64,000 nt of DNA from Bradyrhizobium manausense (GTDB lineage: Bacteria; Pseudomonadota; Alphaproteobacteria; Rhizobiales; Xanthobacteraceae): assembly GCF_018129685.1 (NCBI RefSeq), contig NZ_JAFCLG010000006.1, forward strand, positions 1 through 64,000, given 5' to 3'. This document shows positions 42,282-50,216 of the stretch, piece after piece (within the stretch, counting starts at the first letter, position 1; the number at the start of each line of letters is the position of its first letter). A program made the position numbers and the translations under genes. Under the pieces are notes generated by a model that worked only from the letters and a program-made list of their open reading frames with translations, did no database searches and was not told the origin of the DNA.

Positions 42282-42593
42282 TTGAAAAAGCCTGTTCACA
42301 ACCCCCGCGAAGTCGCTGAAATCGTTGCGATTCAGGCGCTGTCCTTTATTGCGGGCGCCCCTGAAAGGCTGGGCCTGTTCCTGGCCGAGACAGGGGTCGG
42401 CCCGGAGACCCTCCGGAACGCCGCCTCGGACCCGAATTTCCTCCTCAGCGTGCTCGATTTCGTGCTGCGCGATGACGACACCGTGAAGGCCTTTGCCAAG
42501 GCGACGGACCTGCATCCGACCAACGTTGCCGCGGCGCGGCAGGTGCTGGGCGATGCGCTCGGCGACCGGACCTGGGAGCGCGACGTGCCGTGA
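42282..42593 (+). CDS. DUF3572 family protein
   Basis: A small all-helical protein (103 aa) of DUF3572, an alphaproteobacterial family of unknown function. The conserved parts are 'REVAEIVAIQALSFIAGAPERLGLFLAETGVGPE' and 'LDFVLRDDDTVKAFAKATDLHPTNVAAARQVLG'. The TTG at 42282 is the likely start, since the upstream in-frame extension looks non-coding. Its stop overlaps the GTG of dinB (GTGA), so the two are translationally coupled. It is divergent from divK. Confidence 0.82.
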   Translation: MKKPVHNPREVAEIVAIQALSFIAGAPERLGLFLAETGVGPETLRNAASDPNFLLSVLDFVLRDDDTVKAFAKATDLHPTNVAAARQVLGDALGDRTWERDVP

Positions 42594-43882
42594 GCGCCCC
42601 TGATGCGGCCGGGCCCCGCTGCTTCTGCCGGGATTGCCTGGCCGATCTGGAATGGGGCGTACGGCGCTGTTCCGCCTGCGGCTCCCCTCGCCTCGTCCGC
42701 CACCGCGCGCTCGCGAGCCTGACCATCGCCCATATCGACTGCGACGCCTTCTATGCGACGGTCGAGAAGCGCGACAATCCTGACATTGCCGACAAGCCCG
42801 TCATCATCGGCGGGGGCAAGCGCGGCGTGGTGGCGGCGGCCTGCTACATCGCGCGCACCTATGGCGTGCGCTCGGCGATGCCGATGTACAGGGCGTTGGA
42901 AGCCTGCCCGCATGCGACCGTGATCCGGCCTGATATGGCTAAGTACGTGCGCGTTGGACGCGAGGTGCGTCAGGCCATGCAGGCGCTGACGCCGCTGGTC
43001 GAGCCGCTCTCGATCGACGAGGCCTTTCTCGATCTCTCCGGCACCGAGCGGGTGCATGGCATGATCCCGGCAAAGGTGCTGGCGCGCTTTGCCGGCGAGG
43101 TCGAGCGCAATATCGGCATCAGCGTGTCGGTCGGCCTGTCCTGCAACAAGTTCCTGGCGAAAATCGCCTCGGATCTCGACAAGCCGCGCGGCTTTGCCGC
43201 GCTCGACCAGGACGAAGCGCGCACAATGCTCGCCGAGAAGCCCGTCGGCTTCATCTTCGGCGTGGGGCCCGCGACGCAGGAACGCCTCGTGCAGCGCGGT
43301 TTTCGCATCATCGCCGATCTGCAGAAGGCCGATGAGATCGAGCTGATGCGGCAGTTTCCAACCGACGGCCGCCGGCTGTGGCGGCTCGCGCGCGGCATCG
43401 ACGATCGCCGCGTCGAAGCCGATCGCGGGGCAAAGACAATTTCGAGCGAAACCACGTTCGAGACCGACATTCGCGATTTCGCCGCGCTGGAAAAGATCCT
43501 GTGGCGGCTGTGCGAGAAGACGTCGTCGCGCCTCAAGAGCAGCGAGCTGGCCGGCTCGACCGTCACCTTGAAGCTCAAGACATCAGATTTTCGTCAGCGC
43601 ACCCGCTCGCAGTCGATCGCCGCGCCGACGCAGCTCGCCGCGAAGATCTTTTCGATCTGCCGCGAGATGCTGGCCAGGGAAATCGACGGCACCGCGTTCC
43701 GCCTGATGGGCGCCGGCGTCAGCGCGCTGCGCGAAGGCTCCCCTGCCGACGACACCGACATGCTCGACCGCCGCGCCGCCCACGCCGAGCGGGCGGTGGA
43801 CAGCCTGCGGAAGAAATTCGGCAATGCCGCCGTGATCCGGGGCATCGCGTATGAGGGGCCGGAGAAGGCAGAGCGGGAGTGA
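42590..43882 (+). CDS. dinB: DNA polymerase IV with N-terminal zinc-ribbon-like leader
   Basis: DinB (430 aa) is a Y-family polymerase that copies damaged DNA with low fidelity. The catalytic parts 'IAHIDCDAFYATVEKRDNP' and 'EPLSIDEAFLDLSGTERV' carry the metal-binding acids. The finger and little-finger domains follow ('VGLSCNKFLAKIASDLDKPRGF', 'GVGPATQERLVQRGFRIIADLQ'). The first 40 residues are not in standard DinB: cysteines 11, 13, 16, 27 and 30 form CxxC pairs ('CRDC' and 'CSAC') like a zinc ribbon. GTG 42590 overlaps the DUF3572 stop. The C-terminus lacks a clear sliding-clamp motif. Confidence 0.95.
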   Translation: MSAPDAAGPRCFCRDCLADLEWGVRRCSACGSPRLVRHRALASLTIAHIDCDAFYATVEKRDNPDIADKPVIIGGGKRGVVAAACYIARTYGVRSAMPMYRALEACPHATVIRPDMAKYVRVGREVRQAMQALTPLVEPLSIDEAFLDLSGTERVHGMIPAKVLARFAGEVERNIGISVSVGLSCNKFLAKIASDLDKPRGFAALDQDEARTMLAEKPVGFIFGVGPATQERLVQRGFRIIADLQKADEIELMRQFPTDGRRLWRLARGIDDRRVEADRGAKTISSETTFETDIRDFAALEKILWRLCEKTSSRLKSSELAGSTVTLKLKTSDFRQRTRSQSIAAPTQLAAKIFSICREMLAREIDGTAFRLMGAGVSALREGSPADDTDMLDRRAAHAERAVDSLRKKFGNAAVIRGIAYEGPEKAERE

Positions 43883-43916
43883 GGTGCACGCATGTTGCGC
43901 CAAGCCATCCCCCGGG

Positions 43917-44039
43917 GTCGTCCTGGCGAAAGCCAGGACCCATTACCACCGGCCGTCGTTTGGCGAAGACCGGTGGTTGACAGCTCAACGCCGCAACTTC
44001 TCCCTGGGGTAATGGGTCCTGGCTTTCGCCAGGATGACA
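43917..44039. repeat. Palindromic repeat, family D
   Basis: GTCGTCCTGGCGAAAGCC and GGCTTTCGCCAGGATGAC arms form a long inverted repeat with CCCATTACC/GGTAATGGG pairing further in and a central hairpin. It separates dinB from the ACT gene. Confidence 0.85.
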
Positions 44040-44052
44040 TTGTGGAAGCGCC

Positions 44053-44478
44053 ATGCCAGCCGAACGCGACCTCACCGCGCTGCTGAAGAACATGAAGCCG
44101 GAGCTGCAGCCGGGCATCTTCGTCTTCTGCACGATCGCAGCAAACGCGCCTGTTCCCGCAGCGCTCAATCCGCTGCTGACATTCCGTGAGCAGGAAGGCA
44201 CGACGCTGGTCGTCCTGCGCGAAGAAGCCGAAGCGGCGGGACTGAACTGCGCATTCCCCTCGCGCCTGATCACGCTGACGGTTCACTCCGCGCTCGATGC
44301 GGTCGGTTTCCTGGCAGCCGTCGCCGCGCGTCTGGCCGACGCCGGCATCAGCGTGAATGCCGTGTCAGCGTTTCATCACGACCACCTCTTCGTGCCCGTG
44401 GATCGCGCCGACGACGCCATGGCTGCGCTGTCGGAGATAGCCCTCTCGCCACCTTCGAAAAATGCCAGCATGGCATAA
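44053..44478 (+). CDS. ACT-domain-like protein
   Basis: A 141-aa protein of an uncharacterised ACT-type family. 'DLTALLKNMKPELQPGIFVFCTI' is followed by an ACT-like sheet ('LITLTVHSALDAVGFLAAVAARLADAGISVNAVSAFHHDHLFVPVDRADDAMAAL'). ACT domains bind amino acids and regulate enzymes; here the protein is free-standing, so a sensor role is possible. ATG at 44053. No signal peptide. The repeat just upstream separates it from dinB. Confidence 0.85.
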   Translation: MPAERDLTALLKNMKPELQPGIFVFCTIAANAPVPAALNPLLTFREQEGTTLVVLREEAEAAGLNCAFPSRLITLTVHSALDAVGFLAAVAARLADAGISVNAVSAFHHDHLFVPVDRADDAMAALSEIALSPPSKNASMA

Positions 44479-44593
44479 TGCCACTGTTTTGCCCGACGCG
44501 TCAAACAAAATTCGCTAAAAACGAAAATCGCTGGACGCCTCTACTGTGCATGGGGTTGTTTTCCACTTTTCGCGAAAGCGCGGGCCGGCGCCC

Positions 44594-44995
44594 TCAGTCC
44601 GCGACGGCGATCGCCTCGATCTCGATCAGCCATTCCGGCGCGGCCAGCGCGGAAACGCCGACCAGGGTCGAGGCCGGCGGCTCCATGCCCTCGAAGAAGA
44701 CCGAGCGGGCCTTGCCGATGATGGGGCGCAGCTCCGGCTTGTAGCCGACCACGAAGGTCGTGATCTTGACGATGTTGGCGTAGGTGGCGCCGGCTGCCTT
44801 CAGCGCATGGCCGAGATTCTGCATCACCTGCGTCGTCTGCGCGGCGATGTCGCCCTCGCCGACGATGCGCCCCTCCTCGTCGGTCGAGACCTGGCCCGAA
44901 ATGTAGATCGTGCGCGCGCCGGAGGCGGTCACGACGTGCGAATAAGCGGGGTTGTGATGCAGGCCGCTGGGACGAAGATGATCGAGCTTGGGCAT
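44594..44995 (-). CDS. RidA family protein lacking the conserved arginine
   Basis: A 133-aa RidA/YjgF-fold protein. 'ISGQVSTDEEGRIVGEGDIAAQTTQVMQNLGHALKAAGATYANIVKITTFV' is typical of the family, and 'EWLIEIEAIAVAD' ends it. The arginine that active RidA uses to bind the imine carboxylate is replaced by serine in 'PPASTLVGVSAL', which suggests it is not a standard imine deaminase. The ATG at 44995 has GGGAG upstream; a longer reading covers the repeat at 45061. A second RidA-like gene at 46267 keeps the arginine. Confidence 0.88.
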   Translation of the reverse strand: MPKLDHLRPSGLHHNPAYSHVVTASGARTIYISGQVSTDEEGRIVGEGDIAAQTTQVMQNLGHALKAAGATYANIVKITTFVVGYKPELRPIIGKARSVFFEGMEPPASTLVGVSALAAPEWLIEIEAIAVAD

Positions 44996-45060
44996 GGGCT
45001 GGCTCCCGGAGTTTGTGGTTGGGAGCAAGCGTAACCGCAGAGTGCGCGGAGGGCCAGCCC

Positions 45061-45147
45061 CGTCATTGCGAGGAGCTCTTGCGACGAAGCAATCCAGAAT
45101 CTTTCCGCGGAATGATTCTGGATTGCTTCGCTGCGCTCGCAATGACG
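45061..45147. repeat. Palindromic repeat, family A, second copy
   Basis: The arms CGTCATTGCGAGGAGC and GCTGCGCTCGCAATGACG flank a core with AATCCAGAATC/GATTCTGGATT pairing. It lies between the RidA start and the stop of the EipB gene. Confidence 0.85.
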
Positions 45148-45165
45148 GACGAGAGAGAGTGCCCC

Positions 45166-46011
45166 TCAATTACAGGGCTTGCTGTCCTTGACGTCGAACT
45201 TGCCCATCGCACCGGAGATCACGAAATCGTTGTAGTCGAGCACGAGCTGGCGGGAGACCCCGTTCTCGTAGAGCTCGAACGACATCGCATAGACAGGCGT
45301 CTGCTCGCCTTGCTTCTGCGGGACGTCGCGATCGAAATAGCTGACGGTCACCGGCCAGCGCGTCATCGACTTCATGTGCTCGTCCGAGGTCGATGCATCG
45401 GGCGAGGCGGTGCGGTCGGCGGGGATCGGCTGACCGATCACGGTCAGCGTGTTGTAGACCTTCTGGCCGTCGTCGGAGCCGTCATAGACCGACAGCTCGA
45501 GCAGCGACTTGCCGTCCTTGGCGGCTGCAATGATGCGCTGGATCTGCTCCGTGGGGAACACGATCTTGCCGTCGAGGGTGAAGTTCTTCGGCGCCGGCAG
45601 CTTGAGCTTGACGTTGATGTGGTCGCCGTCGCGCTCCGCCGAGCCGTCGACGAGACCCGCCTCGGTCTCGTTCATCCGCGTCTCGATCTTGAAGCGGTAG
45701 CTCTTGCCCGCGGCGTCCTCCCAGGAATTGGAGCGGAGGTCGCTCAGCGTGATCTTGCCCTCGCCGCTGTCGAGCTCGGAGACCTGGCGGAATTCGGAGG
45801 TGTAGCCTTCGCAGGCGCTGCCGGCGAAATTGTAGAGGATGCGGCCGCGCGCGCTGCTGATGGAATTGGAGCGCGATTTGACCAGGCTCAGATCGTAGAG
45901 CGCCTGGTGCGCGAGGAACGGACCGCTCGCTGCATGGGCGCGGCTACCCGCGCCGAGAGCGGCCGCCGCGAGCGCGATCGCACCGAGTGAAGTCCGGAAA
46001 AGGTGCACCAT
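45166..46011 (-). CDS. EipB/DUF1849 envelope integrity protein
   Basis: A periplasmic protein of 281 aa of DUF1849. The signal peptide is clear ('FRTSLGAIALAAAALGAGSRAHA'), and the mature part shows the beta-spiral pattern of EipB: 'HQALYDLSLVKSRSNSISSARGRILYNF', 'LRSNSWEDAAGKSYRFKIETRMN' and 'YAMSFELYENGVSRQLVLDYNDFVISG'. Two cysteines (in 'GSACEGYTSEFRQ' and 'DVKDSKPCN') are present; they form a disulphide in Brucella EipB, where the protein supports envelope stability. ATG 46011 is chosen because it gives the signal peptide at the N-terminus. Divergent from a RidA gene. Confidence 0.92.
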   Translation of the reverse strand: MVHLFRTSLGAIALAAAALGAGSRAHAASGPFLAHQALYDLSLVKSRSNSISSARGRILYNFAGSACEGYTSEFRQVSELDSGEGKITLSDLRSNSWEDAAGKSYRFKIETRMNETEAGLVDGSAERDGDHINVKLKLPAPKNFTLDGKIVFPTEQIQRIIAAAKDGKSLLELSVYDGSDDGQKVYNTLTVIGQPIPADRTASPDASTSDEHMKSMTRWPVTVSYFDRDVPQKQGEQTPVYAMSFELYENGVSRQLVLDYNDFVISGAMGKFDVKDSKPCN

Positions 46012-46266
46012 GTCTATTCCCTGGGGGACGCGCAGATTCGACACTTTAATGACCGATCCATTGCGTCGCAACTGGGGCGGTTTCACGTAAAGTTGCGCCT
46101 CCTCACTGAACCTCCTGAGCTGCCTCAGGAAAATGCGACCCGCCCCCGGCGTTTCGCAGTCCTATCGGCTTGCTTGCATGTGGCGGCATGATGGGCGAAA
46201 CAGGGCGCGGCCGGCCGTCACCAGACGCGCCGGAGCGGAAGAGTTTTCAGACATCGAGGTCGAGAC

Positions 46267-46734
46267 ATGGCGGGCACGGTCGAGCAGAAACTGGCGGAAC
46301 AGGGCATCAAGCTGCACGACGCCCCCAGCCCCGTCGCCAACTACGTCCCGTTCGTACGATCAGGCAATCTGCTGTTCGTCTCCGGCCAGGTCTGCTTCGA
46401 CCCATCCGGCAAGCTGATCGCCAAGGGCAAGCTCGGCGCCGGCGTCTCGCTCGAGGACGGGGCCGCGGCCGCGCGCGGCTGCGCGGTGAATCTGCTGGCG
46501 CAGGTCAAGGCAGCGCTGGGCGACCTCGACAAGGTCGTCCGCGTGGTGCGTCTCGGCGGCTTCATCAACTCGGCGCCGGACTTCGTGGACGGACCGAAGG
46601 TGCTCAACGGCGCCTCCGATCTGATGGTCGCGGCCTTCGGTGACAAGGGCCGCCACGCCCGCACCACCGTCGGCGTCGCCTCGCTGCCCGCCGATGCGGC
46701 GGTCGAGGTCGAAGGCGTGTTCGAGGTCGCCTGA
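46267..46734 (+). CDS. RidA family protein (arginine kept)
   Basis: A 155-aa RidA-fold protein, longer than usual at the N-terminus. 'FVRSGNLLFVSGQVCFDPSGK', 'NLLAQVKAALGDLDKVVRVVRLGGFINSAPDF' and 'RHARTTVGVASLPADAAVEVEGVFEVA' carry the family core including the arginine expected for imine deamination. It could detoxify reactive 2-aminoacrylate-like compounds. ATG at 46267 is used; no better start is seen. The glycerophosphodiesterase gene follows eleven bases after its stop, so they are probably co-transcribed. Confidence 0.9.
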   Translation: MAGTVEQKLAEQGIKLHDAPSPVANYVPFVRSGNLLFVSGQVCFDPSGKLIAKGKLGAGVSLEDGAAAARGCAVNLLAQVKAALGDLDKVVRVVRLGGFINSAPDFVDGPKVLNGASDLMVAAFGDKGRHARTTVGVASLPADAAVEVEGVFEVA

Positions 46735-46744
46735 GGCCGGTATC

Positions 46745-47497
46745 GTGCGTGCTCCCACCTGGCTGACGGCGCGGCCGGTCGCCCATCGCGGCCTGCACGA
46801 TATTTCGCGCGGCATCGTGGAAAACATGCCGGGCGCGGTGCAGGCTGCAATCGCTTGCAATTTCTCGATCGAGGTCGACATCCAGCTCTCGGCTGATGGC
46901 GAGGCCATGGTGCATCACGACCACGAACTGGGGCGCCTCACCGAGGCCAGCGGCCCGGTGGCCGCGAAGACAGCGGTCGAGCTGAAGGCCGTTACATTCA
47001 GGGACACGCCCGAGCGGATGATGTCGCTTGGCGACCTCTGCACCATGGTCGCCGGCCGCGTGCCGCTGGTGATCGAGGTGAAGAGCCATTTCGACGGCGA
47101 CCGCAAGCTGGTGAAGCGGATGGCCGACGTGCTGGCGTCCTATCAGGGGCAAGCGGCCGGCATGTCCTTCGATCCCGACCAGGTGCTGGCGCTGCGCGAG
47201 CTGCTGCCCTCCCGCCCGCGCGGCATCGTCGCCCAGCGGAGCTATGAGGATGAATATTGGGCTTACCTGACGCAGGAACAACGCGACAGCATGCTGTACC
47301 TGCGTCACGGCTTTCGGACCCAGCCGCACTTCGTCGCCTTCAAGGTCGACCACCTGCCGGCCCCCGCCCCCTGGATCGCCCGCAACGTCTTCGGCTGTGC
47401 CCTGCTCGGCTGGACCACCCGGACGCCGGAGCAGCGCACGCGGGTTGCGCGCTATGCCGACCAGATGATCTTTGAGGGGTTCGTGCCGCAGGGTTGA
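46745..47497 (+). CDS. Glycerophosphodiester phosphodiesterase family protein
   Basis: A GDPD-type TIM-barrel enzyme (250 aa) that splits glycerophosphodiesters into an alcohol and glycerol 3-phosphate. The family motifs are present: 'VAHRGLHDISRGIVENMPGAV' (catalytic His), 'SIEVDIQLSADGEAMVHHDHELGRLTE' (metal-binding Glu and Asp, second His), and 'PLVIEVKSHFDGDRKL' later. No signal peptide, so cytoplasmic. The GTG at 46745 follows GAGG and comes 11 bases after the RidA stop. It may recycle lipid head groups; the exact substrate is unknown. Confidence 0.92.
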   Translation: MRAPTWLTARPVAHRGLHDISRGIVENMPGAVQAAIACNFSIEVDIQLSADGEAMVHHDHELGRLTEASGPVAAKTAVELKAVTFRDTPERMMSLGDLCTMVAGRVPLVIEVKSHFDGDRKLVKRMADVLASYQGQAAGMSFDPDQVLALRELLPSRPRGIVAQRSYEDEYWAYLTQEQRDSMLYLRHGFRTQPHFVAFKVDHLPAPAPWIARNVFGCALLGWTTRTPEQRTRVARYADQMIFEGFVPQG

Positions 47498-47545
47498 TCT
47501 TTCCGACCCTTGAAGTCGCTGCTGCAATGCACGATCTTGGGCGCA

Positions 47546-48802
47546 ATGACATCATCCGACATCACCTTGGAGGCGGTACCGTCCATTGGCGAAGTCTCGC
47601 CGGAGGATTGGGACGCCTGCGCCAATCCTGGCAAGGCTCATCGTGGAAAGGTCTGCAACGGGCATGGCACGGGACCCTCATCCGGGCCCCCAGGCGATTC
47701 GCTCGGCCTCTTAAGGCCCGCCTATAACCCGTTTGTCTCTCACGCATTTCTCTCCGCCGTCGAGAAGTCGGGTTCGGCCACGATCCGCACCGGCTGGGGC
47801 CCGCGGCACCTGGTGGCCAAGATCGACGGCCGTGTCGTCGGAACCGTACCCTGCTATCTCAAATCGCACAGCCAGGGCGAATACGTCTTCGACCGCGGCT
47901 GGGCGGACGCCTATGAGCGCGCCGGCGGACGGTACTATCCGAAGCTTCAGGTGTCGGTTCCCTTCACGCCCGCCACGGGACCGCGGCTCCTCGTCCGCGA
48001 CGGCGTCGACCACGCCCGCATCACCGAGGCGCTGGCGAGCGGCCTGGTGGCGCTGTGCGGCGTCAGCAAGGCCTCCTCGGTGCACGTGACCTTTGCGCGC
48101 GAGGCCGAATGGAAGTTGCTGGCGCAGCACGGCTTCCTCCAGCGCACCGACCAGCAGTTCCATTGGCGCAACGAGGGTTTTGCCAGCTTCGACGACTTCC
48201 TGGCCACGCTGAATTCCCGCCACCGCAAATCGATCAAGCGCGAGCGGCGCGATGCGCTCGCGGCCGGCATCACGATCCACTGGCTCACCGGCAAGGACAT
48301 CACCGAAGACGCCTGGGACGCCTTCTTCGCGTTCTACATGGAGACCGGCTCGCGCAAATGGGGCCGCCCCTATCTCACCCGCGAATTCTTCTCGCTGATC
48401 GGCGAGACCATGAGCCAGGACGTGCTGCTGGTGATGGCCCGCCGCAACGGCCGCTGGATCGCCGGCGCGATCAACTTCATCGGCTCGGACACGCTGTTCG
48501 GCCGCAACTGGGGCGCGGTCGAGCATCATCCATTCCTGCATTTCGAGGTCTGCTACTACCAGGCGATCGACTTCGCCATCAAGCACGGCCTCAGGCATGT
48601 CGAAGCCGGCGCGCAGGGCGAACACAAGATCGCGCGCGGCTACCTGCCGCGGACGACGCACTCGGCCCATTTCATCGCCGACCCTGGCCTTCGCCGTGCC
48701 ATCGACGATTACCTCAAGCGCGAGCGCGCCTATGTCGCCGAGGCCGGACGGGAGCTCGCCGAGCTCGGCCCGTTCCGGAAAGGCATCGACGAGGCGCCTT
48801 GA
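47546..48802 (+). CDS. DUF482/FemAB-like GNAT-fold acyltransferase
   Basis: A 418-aa protein of DUF482 (PF04339-like), a double GNAT-fold family of peptidyl or aminoacyl transferases of unknown substrate. The core is recognised by 'YNPFVSHAFLSAVEKSGSA', 'RGWADAYERAGGRYYPKLQVSVPFTPATGPRLLVR', 'NSRHRKSIKRERRDA' and 'HFEVCYYQAIDFAIKHGLRHVEAGAQGEHKIARGY'. Before 'YNPF' there is an insertion of about 35 residues, rich in Gly, Pro and His. The ATG 47546 is used; the TTG 47510 reading is less likely. The gene follows the GDPD gene closely. Confidence 0.87.
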   Translation: MTSSDITLEAVPSIGEVSPEDWDACANPGKAHRGKVCNGHGTGPSSGPPGDSLGLLRPAYNPFVSHAFLSAVEKSGSATIRTGWGPRHLVAKIDGRVVGTVPCYLKSHSQGEYVFDRGWADAYERAGGRYYPKLQVSVPFTPATGPRLLVRDGVDHARITEALASGLVALCGVSKASSVHVTFAREAEWKLLAQHGFLQRTDQQFHWRNEGFASFDDFLATLNSRHRKSIKRERRDALAAGITIHWLTGKDITEDAWDAFFAFYMETGSRKWGRPYLTREFFSLIGETMSQDVLLVMARRNGRWIAGAINFIGSDTLFGRNWGAVEHHPFLHFEVCYYQAIDFAIKHGLRHVEAGAQGEHKIARGYLPRTTHSAHFIADPGLRRAIDDYLKRERAYVAEAGRELAELGPFRKGIDEAP

Positions 48803-48867
48803 CGTGCCTGCGGGGCTGATGACAGTAAGCGCAAAATCCCAGCTCAGAACTTCCGGGAGCCGTCGTC

Positions 48868-49293
48868 ATGACCGCCTACGACACCAACAACATCTTCGCA
48901 AAGATTCTGCGCGGCGAGTTGCCCTGCCACAAGGTCTATGAGGACGAGCACGTGTTCGCCTTCCTCGACATCATGCCGCGGGTCACGGGCCACACGCTGG
49001 TGATCCCGAAGGCTCCCTCCCGCAACATCCTCGACATCGCGCCTGACGACTTCGCCCATGTCGCCCGCGGCGCGAAGACGATCGCGATGGCCGCCATGAA
49101 GGCATTCAACGCCGACGGCATCAGCGTGCATCAGTTCAGTGAAGCCGCCGGTGGACAGGTGGTGTTTCATCTGCACATGCACGTGCTGCCGCGCCATGAC
49201 GGCGTGGCCATGTTGCCGGCCGCCAGCCGCAAGGAAGACGACAAGGTCCTGCAAGAGAACGCGACCAAGCTGATCGCAGCCTTGAAGGCCTGA
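48868..49293 (+). CDS. HIT family hydrolase
   Basis: A 141-aa HIT protein: nucleotide hydrolase or transferase that uses a histidine triad. The start 'NNIFAKILRGELPCHKVYEDEHVFAFLDIMPRVTGHTLVIPK' and the triad 'VVFHLHMHVLPRHDG' (HxHxHxx) are clear. Typical substrates are AMP-linked compounds. ATG at 48868, with no good alternative; the gap to the DUF482 gene is short. No signal peptide. Confidence 0.93.
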   Translation: MTAYDTNNIFAKILRGELPCHKVYEDEHVFAFLDIMPRVTGHTLVIPKAPSRNILDIAPDDFAHVARGAKTIAMAAMKAFNADGISVHQFSEAAGGQVVFHLHMHVLPRHDGVAMLPAASRKEDDKVLQENATKLIAALKA

Positions 49294-49311
49294 CTGCTGC
49301 GCGATTTTGTC

Positions 49312-49335
49312 GCGAGCTCCTCGCAATGACGGCGG
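49312..49335. repeat. Degenerate half of palindromic repeat family A
   Basis: GCGAGCTCCTCGCAATGACGG-like text resembles one arm of family A. It falls between the HIT and trmO stops. Confidence 0.45.
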
Positions 49336-49341
49336 GAAGAC

Positions 49342-49833
49342 CTACTCAGTCTGAAAATCCCCGGCCTGCGGCGCCGCCAGCGGCGTGAACTCGCAGCGAT
49401 CCGGCTTGATATCGATCAACGGGGTATTGTCGATGCAGTCGAGCCCGCGCACCAGGATGGCATTTCCCTCGATGGCGACGAACTTCACGATCGAGGTGCC
49501 GATCGGGTTGGGCCGCACCGGCGAGCGCAGCGAAAACGTGCCGCGGGTTTTCTCGTTGTTCTTCGGGCTTTGCAGCACGATGTCGCGGCGCGACCGGTCG
49601 AGCCAGTACAGCACTTCGAGATTGTTGTAGAAATCGACACCCTTGATCGCCGGCACGAACGGCTCAAAGATCTCGAGGCGGCAGATCGGGCCATCCTGGC
49701 GCCCCTGCCGCGGCGTCTCCAGCCGCGACGTCCAGGGCGTGCGGATGCGGCCGACGAAGACGAGGCCAGCATCCTCGGTGGACGGCAGCTCGATGGCGAC
49801 CTCGCCCTCGCGGAGCTCGTTTTCGCGAACCAT
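49342..49833 (-). CDS. trmO: tRNA (adenine37-N6)-methyltransferase TrmO
   Basis: TrmO (163 aa) methylates N6-threonylcarbamoyl-adenosine at position 37 of tRNA-Thr using S-adenosylmethionine. 'FVGRIRTPWTSRLETPRQG', 'CRLEIFEPFVPAIKGVDFYNNLEVLYWLDRSRRD' and 'SLRSPVRPNPIGTSIVKFVAIEGNAILVRGLDCIDNTPLIDIKPD' match the TsaA/TrmO family. ATG at 49833 is chosen since the upstream in-frame sequence is only an antisense reading of other genes. It is convergent with the HIT gene and follows azlD on the same strand. Confidence 0.92.
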   Translation of the reverse strand: MVRENELREGEVAIELPSTEDAGLVFVGRIRTPWTSRLETPRQGRQDGPICRLEIFEPFVPAIKGVDFYNNLEVLYWLDRSRRDIVLQSPKNNEKTRGTFSLRSPVRPNPIGTSIVKFVAIEGNAILVRGLDCIDNTPLIDIKPDRCEFTPLAAPQAGDFQTE

Positions 49834-49865
49834 ATTTCCTGTTCCCTGGCTTGTCGGACGCGGTT

Positions 49866-50216
49866 TTAGCCCAACCACCACTTGCCGGCCAGCATGAAGA
49901 CTTCGCCGGCGACGACGCCCGCAAAAATCGACCGGCGGGTCAGCAGGAAAACGACGAGGCCGGCGCCGACCGCGCCGTAGCGCAAACCATCCGGCACGCT
50001 GGCGAGCGCGCCTGGCGGCTGCACGACGATCTGGGCGATGACGCCGGCCAGGATCGCCGTCGCGACCGCCCTCACCCAGACCAGCAGCTCGGAGCCCTCG
50101 TCGATGCCGCCGCCGAACCAGAGGCCCAGCATGCGCCATATCTGGTTGGGAACGACGCCGGCGACGAACAGCACGACCAGCGCCTGCCAGTCGCCGATGA
50201 TTTGCGCGGCGCTCAT
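49866..50216 (-). CDS. azlD: AzlD-family branched-chain amino acid permease subunit
   Basis: AzlD (116 aa) is the small partner of AzlC in a two-part exporter for branched-chain amino acids and their analogues. It has four hydrophobic helices ('WQALVVLFVAGVVPNQIWRMLGLWFG', 'VRAVATAILAGVIAQIVV', 'YGAVGAGLVVFLLTRRSIFAGVVAG'). The ATG at 50216 overlaps the azlC stop (ATGA), so it is co-translated with it. The substrate is inferred from the family and the pairing. Confidence 0.88.
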   Translation of the reverse strand: MSAAQIIGDWQALVVLFVAGVVPNQIWRMLGLWFGGGIDEGSELLVWVRAVATAILAGVIAQIVVQPPGALASVPDGLRYGAVGAGLVVFLLTRRSIFAGVVAGEVFMLAGKWWLG

